A stretch of DNA of 34,404 nt from a virus, in the IMG/VR virus record IMGVR_UViG_3300022413_000006, positions 1 to 34,404 of that record; one strand, 5' to 3'. Both the position numbers and the translations under genes were made by a program. This document shows, piece after piece, positions 1-6,286 of the stretch. Within the stretch, counting starts at the first letter, position 1. Every line of letters begins with the position of its first letter. A model generated the notes under the pieces. The model had not been told where the DNA came from and ran no database searches. It worked only from the letters and a program-made list of their open reading frames with translations.

Positions 1-127
1 CTATTTTCTTCATCTTAAGGTCCTCCCAATGAATGATGTGTTGTTGCTGATTGTTTGTGTCGTATTTACTTGTCTCTGTCTTTTAAGCATAATCCTTTGC
101 CAGCTAGCATCTTGACAGAAAAGAGCG
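1..127. repeat. Left copy of 127-bp terminal direct repeat
   Basis: Identical base for base to 34278-34404. A length of exactly 127 equals a k-mer size commonly used by short-read assemblers, so this is most likely the assembly overlap of a circular or circularly permuted genome rather than a biological terminal repeat. It contains the first 13 bases of the Rz1-like gene described at 34144-34290 (its start codon is at 11-13 in this copy) and the 3' end of the 66-aa gene. Confidence 0.95.
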
Positions 128-266
128 AGCTGTAGACTTTAAATAGTCTATTATACAAATCAGGATGGTCAATGTGTTCTATTGTTTCTCCGTCTACTAT
201 TTCCATGATATTGTATAGCTCCAGGTGTATGTCTTCAAGCATTTGCATGCATATCTTTTGGCTCAT
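66..266 (-). CDS. Small hypothetical protein (66 aa)
   Basis: I do not recognise a family. It is a 66-residue soluble protein, acidic in the first half and with a basic C-terminal tail (KDRDK). The start is supported by an AAGGGAT ribosome site about nine bases upstream, the same SD type used by several neighbours. It lies 13 bp downstream of the 102-aa gene and is the second-last gene of the leftward operon. The Rz1-like lipoprotein follows 52 bp further on, across the circle junction. Its last residues read through the terminal repeat. Confidence 0.7.
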   Translation of the reverse strand: MSQKICMQMLEDIHLELYNIMEIVDGETIEHIDHPDLYNRLFKVYSSLFSVKMLAGKGLCLKDRDK

Positions 267-279
267 TTTGCTATCCCTT

Positions 280-588
280 TTATTTTCTCATATCCTTGAT
301 TTTCTTAAGTAGAAGCTCAGCGTTTGCAGCCCAAACATTGGTCACGTCGTGAATGACCTCATCTTTGTGCCACCAAAATTCTTGGTCATTACCTATTGAG
401 TGGAACCATGACACAGCGTCTCTTTTCATCACGTAGTCAGCATGAGCTATGATCACATCGATAACCTCATTTGGTATTCGTTCGTCAATTATCTCGTAGT
501 ACTCATAGATGTTCTTGATCTGAATGAGGCTTGAGAGCTCAAGATTGACTTGGTTGACTTGATTGATGAGTTCTTTAGTGATGCTCAT
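280..588 (-). CDS. Hypothetical protein (102 aa)
   Basis: No family recognised. The protein is mostly helical-looking and acidic. Around residues 59-78 is a patch rich in Trp and His (SWFHS, EFWWHKDE), and it ends in a Lys-rich helix. A comparable layout, ending with Trp-x-x-Asn-Ala-x-x-Leu, is seen in the upstream 112-aa protein (VWAANAELLLKK here, IWEDNARKLISD there), so the two may be diverged paralogues. Its start codon overlaps the stop of the 112-aa gene by four bases (ATGA), which implies translational coupling. Confidence 0.72.
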   Translation of the reverse strand: MSITKELINQVNQVNLELSSLIQIKNIYEYYEIIDERIPNEVIDVIIAHADYVMKRDAVSWFHSIGNDQEFWWHKDEVIHDVTNVWAANAELLLKKIKDMRK

Positions 589-923
589 GTCTCAACCTCA
601 TCTATGCAGTCAGATATAAGCTTCCTGGCATTGTCCTCCCAGATCTTCACCAAGCCATCAAGTACCCTGTACTCATCCTCCCATATCATCTTGTTGTAAC
701 AGGGAAAGGAATCAGCCCACTTGTTAAGGTGACGTCCTGCAACTACGTCAGCAAGAGCAGAGACTTCTTCAATAAACTCATCTGATATACATGGCATGTA
801 TCTCCCAGAGTGAGTGTCTTCCTTCTTCCTCTTCTCGTACATTTCCTTGACTTTAAGGATGCACTTGAACTGGTATCTGAGCTCGTTTGATAAGATATCT
901 ATTTGAGGTATTGTTCCAGTCAT
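585..923 (-). CDS. Hypothetical protein (112 aa), possible paralogue of its neighbour
   Basis: No family recognised. Both this protein and the next one downstream have a central segment of the form I-x-E-V-x-x-(hydrophobic)-A-D-x-V, then a Trp-containing segment, then a C-terminal W-x-x-N-A-(R/E)-x-L helix. That suggests duplication and divergence. A good SD (AAGGAG) precedes the ATG at 923. The stop overlaps the next start in ATGA. It lies 11 bp downstream of the 125-aa gene in the same leftward operon. Confidence 0.72.
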   Translation of the reverse strand: MTGTIPQIDILSNELRYQFKCILKVKEMYEKRKKEDTHSGRYMPCISDEFIEEVSALADVVAGRHLNKWADSFPCYNKMIWEDEYRVLDGLVKIWEDNARKLISDCIDEVET

Positions 924-934
924 TTGAATTCTCC

Positions 935-1312
935 TTAATCATCATAGACTTTGGCTTTGTTTAGCTTCTCTGGAAGTCCAGCAAGGTCTATCAACTCGTC
1001 TAGTCCAAGGTAAGATTGGGACATAAAGTGTCTGTAGCATTTTACCCACCAACGTGCGTCTTCCTGGTAAATCATAACGTCCTGGTCTTCGCAGTCGTGT
1101 CTATAGCCGTACTGGAGCTCGATCGTGTACTTATAGTATTTCCAAAGTTTTGATCTTTTGGTTGGATCTGGGCCAGTGACCTTCTTTTCCATATTCAACA
1201 GCTTCCTTGTGAGCTCTGGAAGTGATGTCGTATTTCTCCTCTTGTCAGCCTTTACTCTCTGATCCCTGTAATGAACCCCTACTTTCACACTTTTATATTC
1301 TTCTTCTTCCAT
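935..1312 (-). CDS. Hypothetical protein (125 aa)
   Basis: No family recognised. The N-terminal 45 residues are rich in Lys and Arg (KADKRRN, KKVTGPDPTKRSK), which could suit nucleic-acid contact. The centre is aromatic (WKYYKYTIELQYGYRHD) and the end is helical. The start at 1312 has a GAGGG ribosome site. The gene sits one base from the stop of the 58-aa gene upstream, in the leftward early operon that starts with the DUF3127 protein. Confidence 0.72.
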   Translation of the reverse strand: MEEEEYKSVKVGVHYRDQRVKADKRRNTTSLPELTRKLLNMEKKVTGPDPTKRSKLWKYYKYTIELQYGYRHDCEDQDVMIYQEDARWWVKCYRHFMSQSYLGLDELIDLAGLPEKLNKAKVYDD

Positions 1313-1313
1313 A

Positions 1314-1490
1314 TTATTTTCCCTCTTTCTTTTTAATGTTATTGTCTGTTATTTTCTTGTCATGAAATTCTTCTGTATTCTTCTTTTGTATGTCTGTCAC
1401 CAATTCCATGACCTCGTGGACCTGTTCGTCAGTTATGCTGGAGTCATAGCTTAAGATTGATCGCACGAGGCGCATGGTAAATGGTGTCAT
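1314..1490 (-). CDS. Small hypothetical protein (58 aa)
   Basis: A short gene that is easy to miss. It starts with ATG at 1490 after an AAGGGAT ribosome site and ends one base before the next gene's start. The N-terminal half is a predicted helix (MTPFTMRLVRSILSYDSSIT), followed by an acidic/hydrophobic helix with DEQVHEVMELVTD. The tail is very Lys-rich (KKNTEE to KKKEGK). No family recognised. It fills the interval between the 71-aa reading frame and the 125-aa gene exactly, with an SD, which is the main reason to believe it. Confidence 0.62.
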   Translation of the reverse strand: MTPFTMRLVRSILSYDSSITDEQVHEVMELVTDIQKKNTEEFHDKKITDNNIKKKEGK

Positions 1491-1495
1491 ATTTG

Positions 1496-1699
1496 TTAAT
1501 CCCTTGGTGGTATAAGTGCTATCTTAATATTTATTTCTACTGATGCAGCTCCGTAATAATCTTCTTGAGACGTGACTGAAAAATGCTCCTTGGTTATCAC
1601 AAATTCTTTCCCGAGGTCTCCTATCTCAGAAATAAATATGTCAAACAAAGATGCTACATCTTTAAAACGTTCTGCTGTTTGAGAAGAGTTTAACGGCAT
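1496..1699 (-). CDS. Hypothetical protein (67 aa)
   Basis: Starts at the ATG at 1697-1699, which shares one base with the stop of the DUF3127 gene (TGATG), so it is likely coupled to it. A GTG four codons further upstream is an alternative start. The sequence shows an N-terminal helix (AERFKDVASLFDIFISEIGDL) and then an alternating beta-like segment ending in Pro-Pro-Arg-Asp. No family recognised. Being directly coupled to an SSB-like gene, a role in replication or recombination is possible but is inference only. Confidence 0.6.
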   Translation of the reverse strand: MPLNSSQTAERFKDVASLFDIFISEIGDLGKEFVITKEHFSVTSQEDYYGAASVEINIKIALIPPRD

Positions 1700-2070
1700 C
1701 AGAACGGGCACTCCTCAGTATCTTCAAATGCTTCTTCAGCACGTGTCTTTGGTTTTGAGTCAACAGCAGCAAAGCTTGGTTCAGACCTATCATCAACTGA
1801 TAGCTTGTTAACTCTCCATGCTTGCAGGTTGGTGAAGTAAACACCCTTCTGTGACTTGTTGCATCTTATGTTGAAGCTAACGTCCACACTGTCACCAACA
1901 GCCATAGAATCTAACATCTTGCAATCTTCTCTATGGCACTCGAACTTATAGATCTTCGGGTATTGGCCTGGAGACTCTATAAGAAATGACTGTTTGTAGA
2001 ATTGGTTGCTTATGTTCTCCACCTTGCCAATTCTCTTAATCTCTCCGCTTACTTCGAATCTATCACTCAT
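1699..2070 (-). CDS. DUF3127-family OB-fold, SSB-like protein
   Basis: A 123-aa protein resembling DUF3127, a phage and plasmid family with an OB-fold thought to bind single-stranded DNA. Visible hallmarks are the N-terminal SGEIKRIGKVENIS strand region, the YKFECHREDCKMLD segment, the VGDSVDVSFNIR strand and the conserved YFTNLQAWRV motif near residues 79-88. The C-terminal tail is acidic and ends in Cys-Pro-Phe (DTEECPF). It recalls the acidic tip by which bacterial SSB proteins recruit partners. I chose the ATG at 2070 because an AAGGAT SD precedes it; the reading frame stays open 17 codons further but lacks an SD. It is the first gene of a leftward operon and likely works with the Bet, nuclease and resolvase genes. 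Confidence 0.78.
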   Translation of the reverse strand: MSDRFEVSGEIKRIGKVENISNQFYKQSFLIESPGQYPKIYKFECHREDCKMLDSMAVGDSVDVSFNIRCNKSQKGVYFTNLQAWRVNKLSVDDRSEPSFAAVDSKPKTRAEEAFEDTEECPF

Positions 2071-2109
2071 GTTATGTATCCTTGTTTTGTTGTTTCTTTT
2101 GTTAGTTAA

Positions 2110-2137
2110 ATGATACCACATGTATATCTAGTATCAA
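2110..2137 (-). promoter_or_regulatory. Leftward promoter for the DUF3127 operon
   Basis: Read on the minus strand: TTGATA (2137-2132), a 16-base spacer, then TATCAT (2115-2110). The spacer contains GATATACAT (2128-2120), a box shared with other promoters of this genome. TGATAC (2111-2116) and GTATCA (2131-2136) also form an inverted repeat around it. The start codon of the DUF3127 gene is 40 bases downstream. Confidence 0.6.
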
Positions 2138-2154
2138 GAATAAAAGTTATTTTA

Positions 2155-2189
2155 ATTAGTTACAAGCATTGACTCATATAGTAACTAAT
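2155..2189 (+). promoter_or_regulatory. Inverted repeat and rightward promoter for the RecU-like island
   Basis: A perfect 9-bp inverted repeat, ATTAGTTAC (2155-2163) and GTAACTAAT (2181-2189), separated by 17 bases. TTGACT lies inside it (2169-2174) and TATAGT at 2177-2182. A -10 of GATTAT at 2192-2197 would fit the TTGACT with a 17-base spacer. Either way transcription would begin within 0-15 bases of the ATG at 2204, which has no clear SD. The dyad overlapping the promoter looks like an operator. Confidence 0.5.
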
Positions 2190-2203
2190 GAGATTATCCA
2201 TCT

Positions 2204-2449
2204 ATGAAACGCAAGAAAAAACTCGAATATCCGAGGAACCTCAAAGTTCTTGTGGATGAAGAGACCGGTGTGAAGTTAGACGAATTGTGTGATCACTACT
2301 TAATCAGTCGTCCGTTGGTTATGGTTCATTGTGTCAATGCTATGCATGATGCTTTGAGAGCGGTTGCTAATGGTCAGATATGTGATGAAGTAATGAAAAT
2401 GGAGCTACCAGAAGGTATGCATGGAACAGAAGAAGAAAACGCTGACTGA
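2204..2449 (+). CDS. Small helical, possibly ribbon-helix-helix-like protein (81 aa)
   Basis: The first residues are basic (MKRKKKLEYPR). They are followed by a short beta-like stretch (NLKVLVDEE) and helices (VKLDELCDHYLISRPLVMVHCVNAMHDAL). That is the order of a ribbon-helix-helix DNA-binding domain, but the match is loose. The acidic end reads GMHGTEEENAD. It is the first gene of a two-gene rightward island and overlaps the RecU-like gene by 29 bases. No clear SD precedes the ATG. It could be a local regulator acting on the dyad at 2155-2189, which is inference. Confidence 0.65.
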   Translation: MKRKKKLEYPRNLKVLVDEETGVKLDELCDHYLISRPLVMVHCVNAMHDALRAVANGQICDEVMKMELPEGMHGTEEENAD

Positions 2450-3053
2450 GTCAGACGGGAAATACACCTGGGATAGGTTTGAAAAGCTTGTCTTAGCCAG
2501 AGGGAGGTCTGATGAGGCTGCTGGCATGTACTGTATTGATCCTATGGGTGTCCAGGTGTCTCGACGTTACGTTAAAGGACAGAAGCCAGAGCACATACCA
2601 ATCTCAAGCTACCCTGACTTCTTTGGAAGCTTTGATGATGGCAGGGGATTTGTTTTTGATGCAAAGACATGCTCTGGTGCTTCATGGCCTTTGAATGAGG
2701 ATAAGCTGAAGAAAAGGCAGTATGACTTCATGATTAAGAGAGCCATGTTCGGAGAAGTGTGCGGCATACTCCTTCATTTCAACCCTCGCATTCTTAAGAC
2801 TAAGATAACTGATCCTAGTACTTGGTGGATACCTGTGTTCTATTCTCATCCTATTTGGAAAGACTACGATTCAGGCCTCAAAAGGAACATCACTTTAGGT
2901 GACTGCCAGATGTATGGTATCAGCGTTGAGTGGAACCTTCGGTCTAAAGGTGCACGTGTTCCTACTCCAGACATAGGAGCAGTGTTTAGTGTCCTTAGAA
3001 GGTCTTCTTCAAAGAGAGTAAGGAATCACTTGCTATCACCAACTGCAAGATAA
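2421..3053 (+). CDS. RecU-like Holliday junction resolvase (PD-(D/E)xK)
   Basis: A 210-aa protein resembling RecU resolvases, which cut four-way DNA junctions. The nuclease signature is in the expected order: Pro-Asp in YPDFFGSF (Asp66), Asp-Ala-Lys in FVFDAKTC (Asp80, Lys82), SWPL at 88-91, then the helix with Arg-Gln (Gln100) and the strand GEVCGILLHFN. In RecU the equivalents are the D-x-x-G, E-A-K, FPL and H-Q elements. The C-terminal 40 residues look less conserved and very basic. Its 3' end overlaps the 3' end of the opposing leftward gene by 28 bp. It would resolve recombination or replication intermediates before packaging. Confidence in the fold is good; in the exact family, moderate. 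Confidence 0.68.
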   Translation: MEQKKKTLTESDGKYTWDRFEKLVLARGRSDEAAGMYCIDPMGVQVSRRYVKGQKPEHIPISSYPDFFGSFDDGRGFVFDAKTCSGASWPLNEDKLKKRQYDFMIKRAMFGEVCGILLHFNPRILKTKITDPSTWWIPVFYSHPIWKDYDSGLKRNITLGDCQMYGISVEWNLRSKGARVPTPDIGAVFSVLRRSSSKRVRNHLLSPTAR

Positions 3054-3400
3054 TCGTTGCATGATTCAAGTTTCTTTCCAGACTTCCAGTAGTCCTTGAT
3101 CTTTTTTGTCATCTTGAATAGACGGTACTTAAACAGGTCGTCACGACTTCTCACTATCTTGTAAACGCTTTTCCATCTCTTGTAGACCTTGACAAGGTGA
3201 TCCTTGCTGTTTGGGTCTGGAACAAGTCCAGCTTCTGATGTCTTAACCTCTAATCCAAGACAGTATCCGCTCTTGTAAGTGTCTTTGACTATGTACAGGA
3301 CTTTTCCGGAAGGCGTCTGTATGATGTTCCCACCCATCTCGTCACCCTGTTCAGAGAAATCAATCTCTTTTACTGCAATAGCAAATGAATGTTGTTTCAT
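3026..3400 (-). CDS. Hypothetical protein (124 aa)
   Basis: No family recognised. The first half looks like beta strands (SFAIAVKEIDFSEQ, KVLYIVKDTYKSGYCLGLEVKT). The second half is strongly basic with aromatic residues (LVKVYKRWKSVYKIVRSRDD, FKMTKKIKDYWKSGKK), which would suit nucleic-acid binding. An AAGGGAT SD precedes the ATG at 3400, and the start overlaps the upstream 65-aa gene by four bases. The C-terminus runs 28 bp into the opposite-strand resolvase gene. Confidence 0.7.
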   Translation of the reverse strand: MKQHSFAIAVKEIDFSEQGDEMGGNIIQTPSGKVLYIVKDTYKSGYCLGLEVKTSEAGLVPDPNSKDHLVKVYKRWKSVYKIVRSRDDLFKYRLFKMTKKIKDYWKSGKKLESCNDYLAVGDSK

Positions 3401-3594
3401 ATCGATCCCTTTGTTCGTTGGTTCAGGATCTGATCTTTAACATTCTCATCTGATCCTATGCTGATTGAAAGACCGGTTCGCATGGTTGCTGTCCACTCTC
3501 CGAATCTCTTATTGACGCTAATGACTGTTGTGTCTTCAAGCATCCACTTTATGTACTTCTCAACTTCTTCATTTGTGATATCTTCTTTGCTCAT
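3397..3594 (-). CDS. Small hypothetical protein (65 aa)
   Basis: No family recognised. The acidic N-terminal helix (MSKEDITNEEVEKYIKWMLED) is followed by beta-like alternation (TTVISVNKRFGEWTATMRTGLSISIG). This layout resembles the 69-aa protein at 8573-8782, which also opens with an acidic helix ending in W or Y-M and continues with a Thr/Ile strand segment. The two could be distant relatives. The ATG at 3594 has an AAGGAT SD, and the stop overlaps the next start (ATGA). Confidence 0.65.
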   Translation of the reverse strand: MSKEDITNEEVEKYIKWMLEDTTVISVNKRFGEWTATMRTGLSISIGSDENVKDQILNQRTKGSI

Positions 3595-3637
3595 TATCTT
3601 ATCCTTTTCATGTTATGTGTTATCGTGTTACCAGGTA

Positions 3638-3666
3638 AATGTAGCATAATGCGTGCCGTTTGTCAT
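3638..3666 (-). promoter_or_regulatory. Possible weak leftward promoter
   Basis: On the minus strand: ATGACA (3666-3661), 17-base spacer, TACATT (3643-3638), about 44 bases before the 65-aa gene. Next to it lies TTACCAGGTAA (3628-3638), an 11-bp palindrome that belongs to the GTTAC/GTAAC type seen in other promoter regions. It matches the sigma70 consensus only partly. Confidence 0.3.
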
Positions 3667-3676
3667 ATTAATTCAA

Positions 3677-4834
3677 TTATTTCTTCACCTGCAATGTTGG
3701 CCTGTTCCTTTTTATGCTCATTATTCCGTTATCAAGAAGAATTCTCATCACCTTTTCTTTGCTTTTGCTATCCGTCAGCCCATCACGTGCAGCAAGATTC
3801 TCAGATGCCTGGTCGATCAGAGCTTTGATATTTGGCCTGCACTGCTCATCGAATTGATCCATAGTTATTAACTCAGCAGAGTACAGGACTCGGTATATCT
3901 CAGATTTGCTAATGTCCTTATTCTCAACCTTTCTCTTGTTTCCTTCTCTCATAGATACATATCCGTGGAATGCGTTTTCGTCATATCCTAGCTGATCCCT
4001 CATCCAGTCACCGAGGGCTGTCTTGGCTTTCTCAGCAAGTTTTAGCTTATTGTATGTGTCTTTGATCTCTTCTGCTATCTTTGGTGTTATGGTTAGCTTC
4101 TTCAATTTCTCTACATCCTTCATATTGACATCGCATTTTAGTGATTCTTGGCATTTGTTTGGGTTTCCAAAAGCTTTGCAGTACTTGCATGCTTCTACTG
4201 ATGGTATTCTCTTAGCTCCAGGACGACTCGACTCGGTCACTATGTCTTCAAGACGAGATGAAATAGCTGCAAAGTCTGATCTCTTGTACACAGTCATTGT
4301 TTCGACAGGTGTTTCCTTGTTGCCTGCTGAGAACATGTAAGCATGGATTTCCATGATGTCTTGATTCTTCCAGAACACGTTGTGAACATATGTCATCATC
4401 TGAAGATTGTTCCATGCAGGAGAATGCTCACCCCAAAAGGTTTTGTAATCAAAGATTAAAGCAAGACCACAATTGCCCATAAACTCAACCAAAAGATCTA
4501 TAGTTCCACCGTGAACTGGATGGTCAATGTTGATCTCTGGATGTATGGATGGCGTGCGAACGTAACCTTTAATCACCTCTTCAACACGATTAGAGAATCT
4601 CTGATAGACTCCTGTTTCTCTCTCATCAAGACATGTTATTTCGTCATGCCCGTATTCTGTATTGAATGAACTGAAATGGCATTTTAAAGCGTCATGGACT
4701 CTGTCTCCGCTTAGCGCCGCCTCAGTTTTCTTCTCTTCAATACCTTTCTCAGCCTCTGCTGATCCTGGGCATGCAGCTCTTCTTGAAATGTTGCTTGGCC
4801 TGTATAGGAGCTCCTCTGTCATTTCATCATACAT
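3677..4834 (-). CDS. DUF2800/RecB-like PD-(D/E)xK exonuclease with probable Fe-S cluster
   Basis: A 385-aa protein resembling the phage DUF2800 family, related to RecB/Cas4-type nucleases. Visible core: His47 in GDRVHDAL, Asp113 in GGTIDLLVEF, Asp129-Tyr-Lys131 in IFDYKT, and Gln145 and Tyr149 in NNLQMMTYV. Cys22 in AACPGS plus Cys216, Cys219 and Cys228 (EACKYCKAFGNPNKC) are spaced like the four Cys of AddB/Cas4-type iron-sulphur nucleases. The C-terminal 150 residues are helical and charged. The start overlaps the Bet gene stop by eight bases and has GGAG seven bases upstream. Paired with a Bet annealase, it most likely resects double-stranded ends to make the 3' strand that Bet anneals. Confidence 0.78.
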   Translation of the reverse strand: MYDEMTEELLYRPSNISRRAACPGSAEAEKGIEEKKTEAALSGDRVHDALKCHFSSFNTEYGHDEITCLDERETGVYQRFSNRVEEVIKGYVRTPSIHPEINIDHPVHGGTIDLLVEFMGNCGLALIFDYKTFWGEHSPAWNNLQMMTYVHNVFWKNQDIMEIHAYMFSAGNKETPVETMTVYKRSDFAAISSRLEDIVTESSRPGAKRIPSVEACKYCKAFGNPNKCQESLKCDVNMKDVEKLKKLTITPKIAEEIKDTYNKLKLAEKAKTALGDWMRDQLGYDENAFHGYVSMREGNKRKVENKDISKSEIYRVLYSAELITMDQFDEQCRPNIKALIDQASENLAARDGLTDSKSKEKVMRILLDNGIMSIKRNRPTLQVKK

Positions 4835-5480
4835 TGATCAGCTCCGACTTCTTTTTAGATACCCCGATGGGAGCATTTGGCTTACTTGTGAACATCTCAG
4901 ACCTTATGTAACATCCACCACACACGGACGGGAACATGGCTCTATACAGAGCAGCTTCACAGCATTTGATGATCATTCCTCCAGGGTCTTTCTTCCAAAA
5001 CATAGTGTCCTGGATTCTACTTGCCAATCTCATGGATATCTTACGAGGCTTCTTCCAGCTCTTCCTGTATCCGTTAGCCCAAGCTCCTACAATTCTGTAA
5101 TGCTCTTCAATGTAAATCGATCCTTCCGTATAGTCCAGAAGTCCAGTGTTTGAGTCTTTCAATGTAGTTATTAGACCAGACCGAATACCTTGAAAGTCTT
5201 CATGTAGATCAGCTCTTACAGCTAAAGCATGATACGTGACACATGGCTGAAGCCTGCCGTTGTCGAATATCCAGTAGACGTCACCAGCGTATGGGTCAAG
5301 GAGGCGTGAGGCGCATAGTCCAAACATCTGCTTCACTTCCCTTCTTGTAGGCTGCCTTGAATGGTGGCCTTTAGGAGACAGGTGTTCACACATTTCTCTT
5401 GCGTCAAGTAATATCTCTACTTCGCTACCTATTGGTGTGTACGATACTGGTTCTAAAGCTCCTTTATCGTCCTCACTCAT
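4827..5480 (-). CDS. bet: Bet/RecT-family single-strand annealing recombinase
   Basis: A 217-aa protein with the conserved blocks of the phage Bet (Red-beta) family. These are LCASRLLDPYAGDVYWIFDN at about 55-74 (usual form: a P-F-x-x-D-V-Y block), a VTYHALAVRADLH block, GAWANGYRKSW, then the block MFWKKDPGGMIIKC at 160-173, LYRAMFPSVCGGCY and the SEM end. The family anneals complementary single strands during phage recombination and concatemer formation. It is slightly shorter than lambda Bet. The ATG at 5480 has an AAGGGTAG SD and overlaps the upstream membrane-protein gene by eight bases. Its stop overlaps the nuclease start, making a coupled annealase-nuclease pair as in lambda red. Confidence 0.82.
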   Translation of the reverse strand: MSEDDKGALEPVSYTPIGSEVEILLDAREMCEHLSPKGHHSRQPTRREVKQMFGLCASRLLDPYAGDVYWIFDNGRLQPCVTYHALAVRADLHEDFQGIRSGLITTLKDSNTGLLDYTEGSIYIEEHYRIVGAWANGYRKSWKKPRKISMRLASRIQDTMFWKKDPGGMIIKCCEAALYRAMFPSVCGGCYIRSEMFTSKPNAPIGVSKKKSELINV

Positions 5481-5685
5481 TGTCGCTACCCTTTTCTTGT
5501 TTTGTATCTGATTCGTATTCGAAGAACTCCCATGAGTTGCTCTGGCGGTGCTTGTTCTCCATATCTTCCCATCTATCTATCAGGCTTCGTTCTTTCCCAA
5601 GGCCAAACATTACCTTTGCCAGAAGCAAACATACGGGTATGTAGATTGCAAAGAACACTAGTAGTATTACGTCATTTGGATTCAT
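5473..5685 (-). CDS. Small single-pass membrane protein (70 aa)
   Basis: Residues 6-28 form one strong membrane segment (ILLVFFAIYIPVCLLLAKVM). A charged, polar C-terminal tail of about 40 residues follows, with WEDMENKHRQSNSWEFFEYE and ending in acidic residues. With few positive charges before the helix and several after it, the tail is probably cytoplasmic. GAGGATAAA precedes the ATG. It is the first gene of the leftward annealase-nuclease operon and overlaps bet by eight bases. Function unknown; early small membrane proteins in phages often interfere with host processes. Confidence 0.7.
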   Translation of the reverse strand: MNPNDVILLVFFAIYIPVCLLLAKVMFGLGKERSLIDRWEDMENKHRQSNSWEFFEYESDTKQEKGSDNE

Positions 5686-5717
5686 TTTATCCTCTTTCTG
5701 TTAGGTTTTTCGTTCAT

Positions 5718-5754
5718 CTTGTAACCAATATATATCCAATATCACTTTCTTCAA
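5718..5754 (-). promoter_or_regulatory. Leftward promoter for the recombination operon
   Basis: Two overlapping readings on the minus strand. By alignment with the 2110-2137 promoter: GTGATA (5745-5740), 16-base spacer containing GATATATAT (5736-5728), TACAAG (5723-5718). By consensus: TTGAAG (5754-5749), 16-base spacer, TATATT (5732-5727). The region 5721-5746 matches the 2111-2137 element at about 20 of 25 positions with one gap. The gene starts 32 bases downstream. Confidence 0.55.
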
Positions 5755-5771
5755 GAAAAAAGTTTTTTTAT

Positions 5772-5804
5772 TTGCAATATCCTGTGTATAGGTTACTATA
5801 TAGT
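5772..5804 (+). promoter_or_regulatory. Rightward promoter for the 5845-6286 island
   Basis: TTGCAA (5772-5777), 16-base spacer, TACTAT (5794-5799), overlapping TATAGT (5799-5804). A GTTAC box (5792-5796) sits over the -10, and a GTAAC box (5721-5725) lies in the divergent leftward promoter. The first gene starts at 5845 behind a GAGG ribosome site. Confidence 0.4.
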
Positions 5805-5844
5805 AGTGATAGGAACAATAACTAACTAACAAGAGGATATTAAG

Positions 5845-6081
5845 ATGAAAAAATGGGAAGCCAGAAAGGAAATCGGCGGGCTGCTGAGGGAGCAGGGGAT
5901 CTTTGAACCTGGGGACAGTTTAGAGTCTGCAGCAAAAGAGTACTTCATGAGCCCAGAGGCATACATCAACGAAAGCAATGACGTTGTGTTTAAGGCTGGA
6001 ACAGGAGAGTGGATGACATCAGACACAGAGCTTCTGTGGAGCTTCATCGAGTGGGTGTCCATCAACAAGATAATCGATTGA
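5845..6081 (+). CDS. Hypothetical protein (78 aa)
   Basis: No family recognised. It begins with a basic helix (MKKWEARKEIGGLLREQGIF). The rest is acidic and mixed, with SLESAAKEYFMSPEAYINES and a C-terminal helix LLWSFIEWVSINKIID. An SD of GAGG lies eight bases before the ATG. It is the first gene of the second rightward island in the leftward region, seven bases ahead of the zinc-finger-like gene. Confidence 0.68.
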   Translation: MKKWEARKEIGGLLREQGIFEPGDSLESAAKEYFMSPEAYINESNDVVFKAGTGEWMTSDTELLWSFIEWVSINKIID

Positions 6082-6088
6082 GGTAGAC

Positions 6089-6286
6089 ATGGGTAATTCG
6101 AGTATAGATCTATATAGGGACAGGACGTCTAAGTGGTATTGCAACCATTGCGGGAAGACTGTGAGCAACAAAAAGGGCCGGCCACAATTCAAGTACGTTC
6201 CAGGTTCTGGCTGGAATCACTACCATCCATTCATTGGCTGGGTTCCGTGCCGGCTTCTCGTAGAGCGCAACACCCCCACGGGATAG
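6089..6286 (+). CDS. Small zinc-ribbon-like protein (65 aa)
   Basis: A 65-aa basic protein with Cys-x2-Cys in WYCNHCGKTV (Cys18 and Cys21). Possible further ligands are His44 or His46 in NHYHPF and Cys54 in WVPCRLL, consistent with one zinc site. Basic residues cluster around KKGRPQFK. Such small zinc-binding proteins are common in phages and often bind nucleic acids or host proteins. The last 56 bases overlap the end of the opposite-strand 89-aa gene. An AGGT SD precedes the ATG. Confidence 0.6.
   Translation: MGNSSIDLYRDRTSKWYCNHCGKTVSNKKGRPQFKYVPGSGWNHYHPFIGWVPCRLLVERNTPTG

Noticed and set aside
29-115. Plus-strand 28-aa hydrophobic frame (MNDVLLLIVCVVFTCLCLLS onward) in the terminal repeat
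   Set aside because: It looks like a membrane helix and has AAGG nearby, but half of it lies opposite the leftward 66-aa gene, and no rightward gene or promoter leads into it. Too little support to annotate.
4662-5153. Rightward 163-aa frame opposite the nuclease and bet genes
   Set aside because: Antisense to two conserved genes, with low-complexity Ser/Leu content typical of shadow frames.
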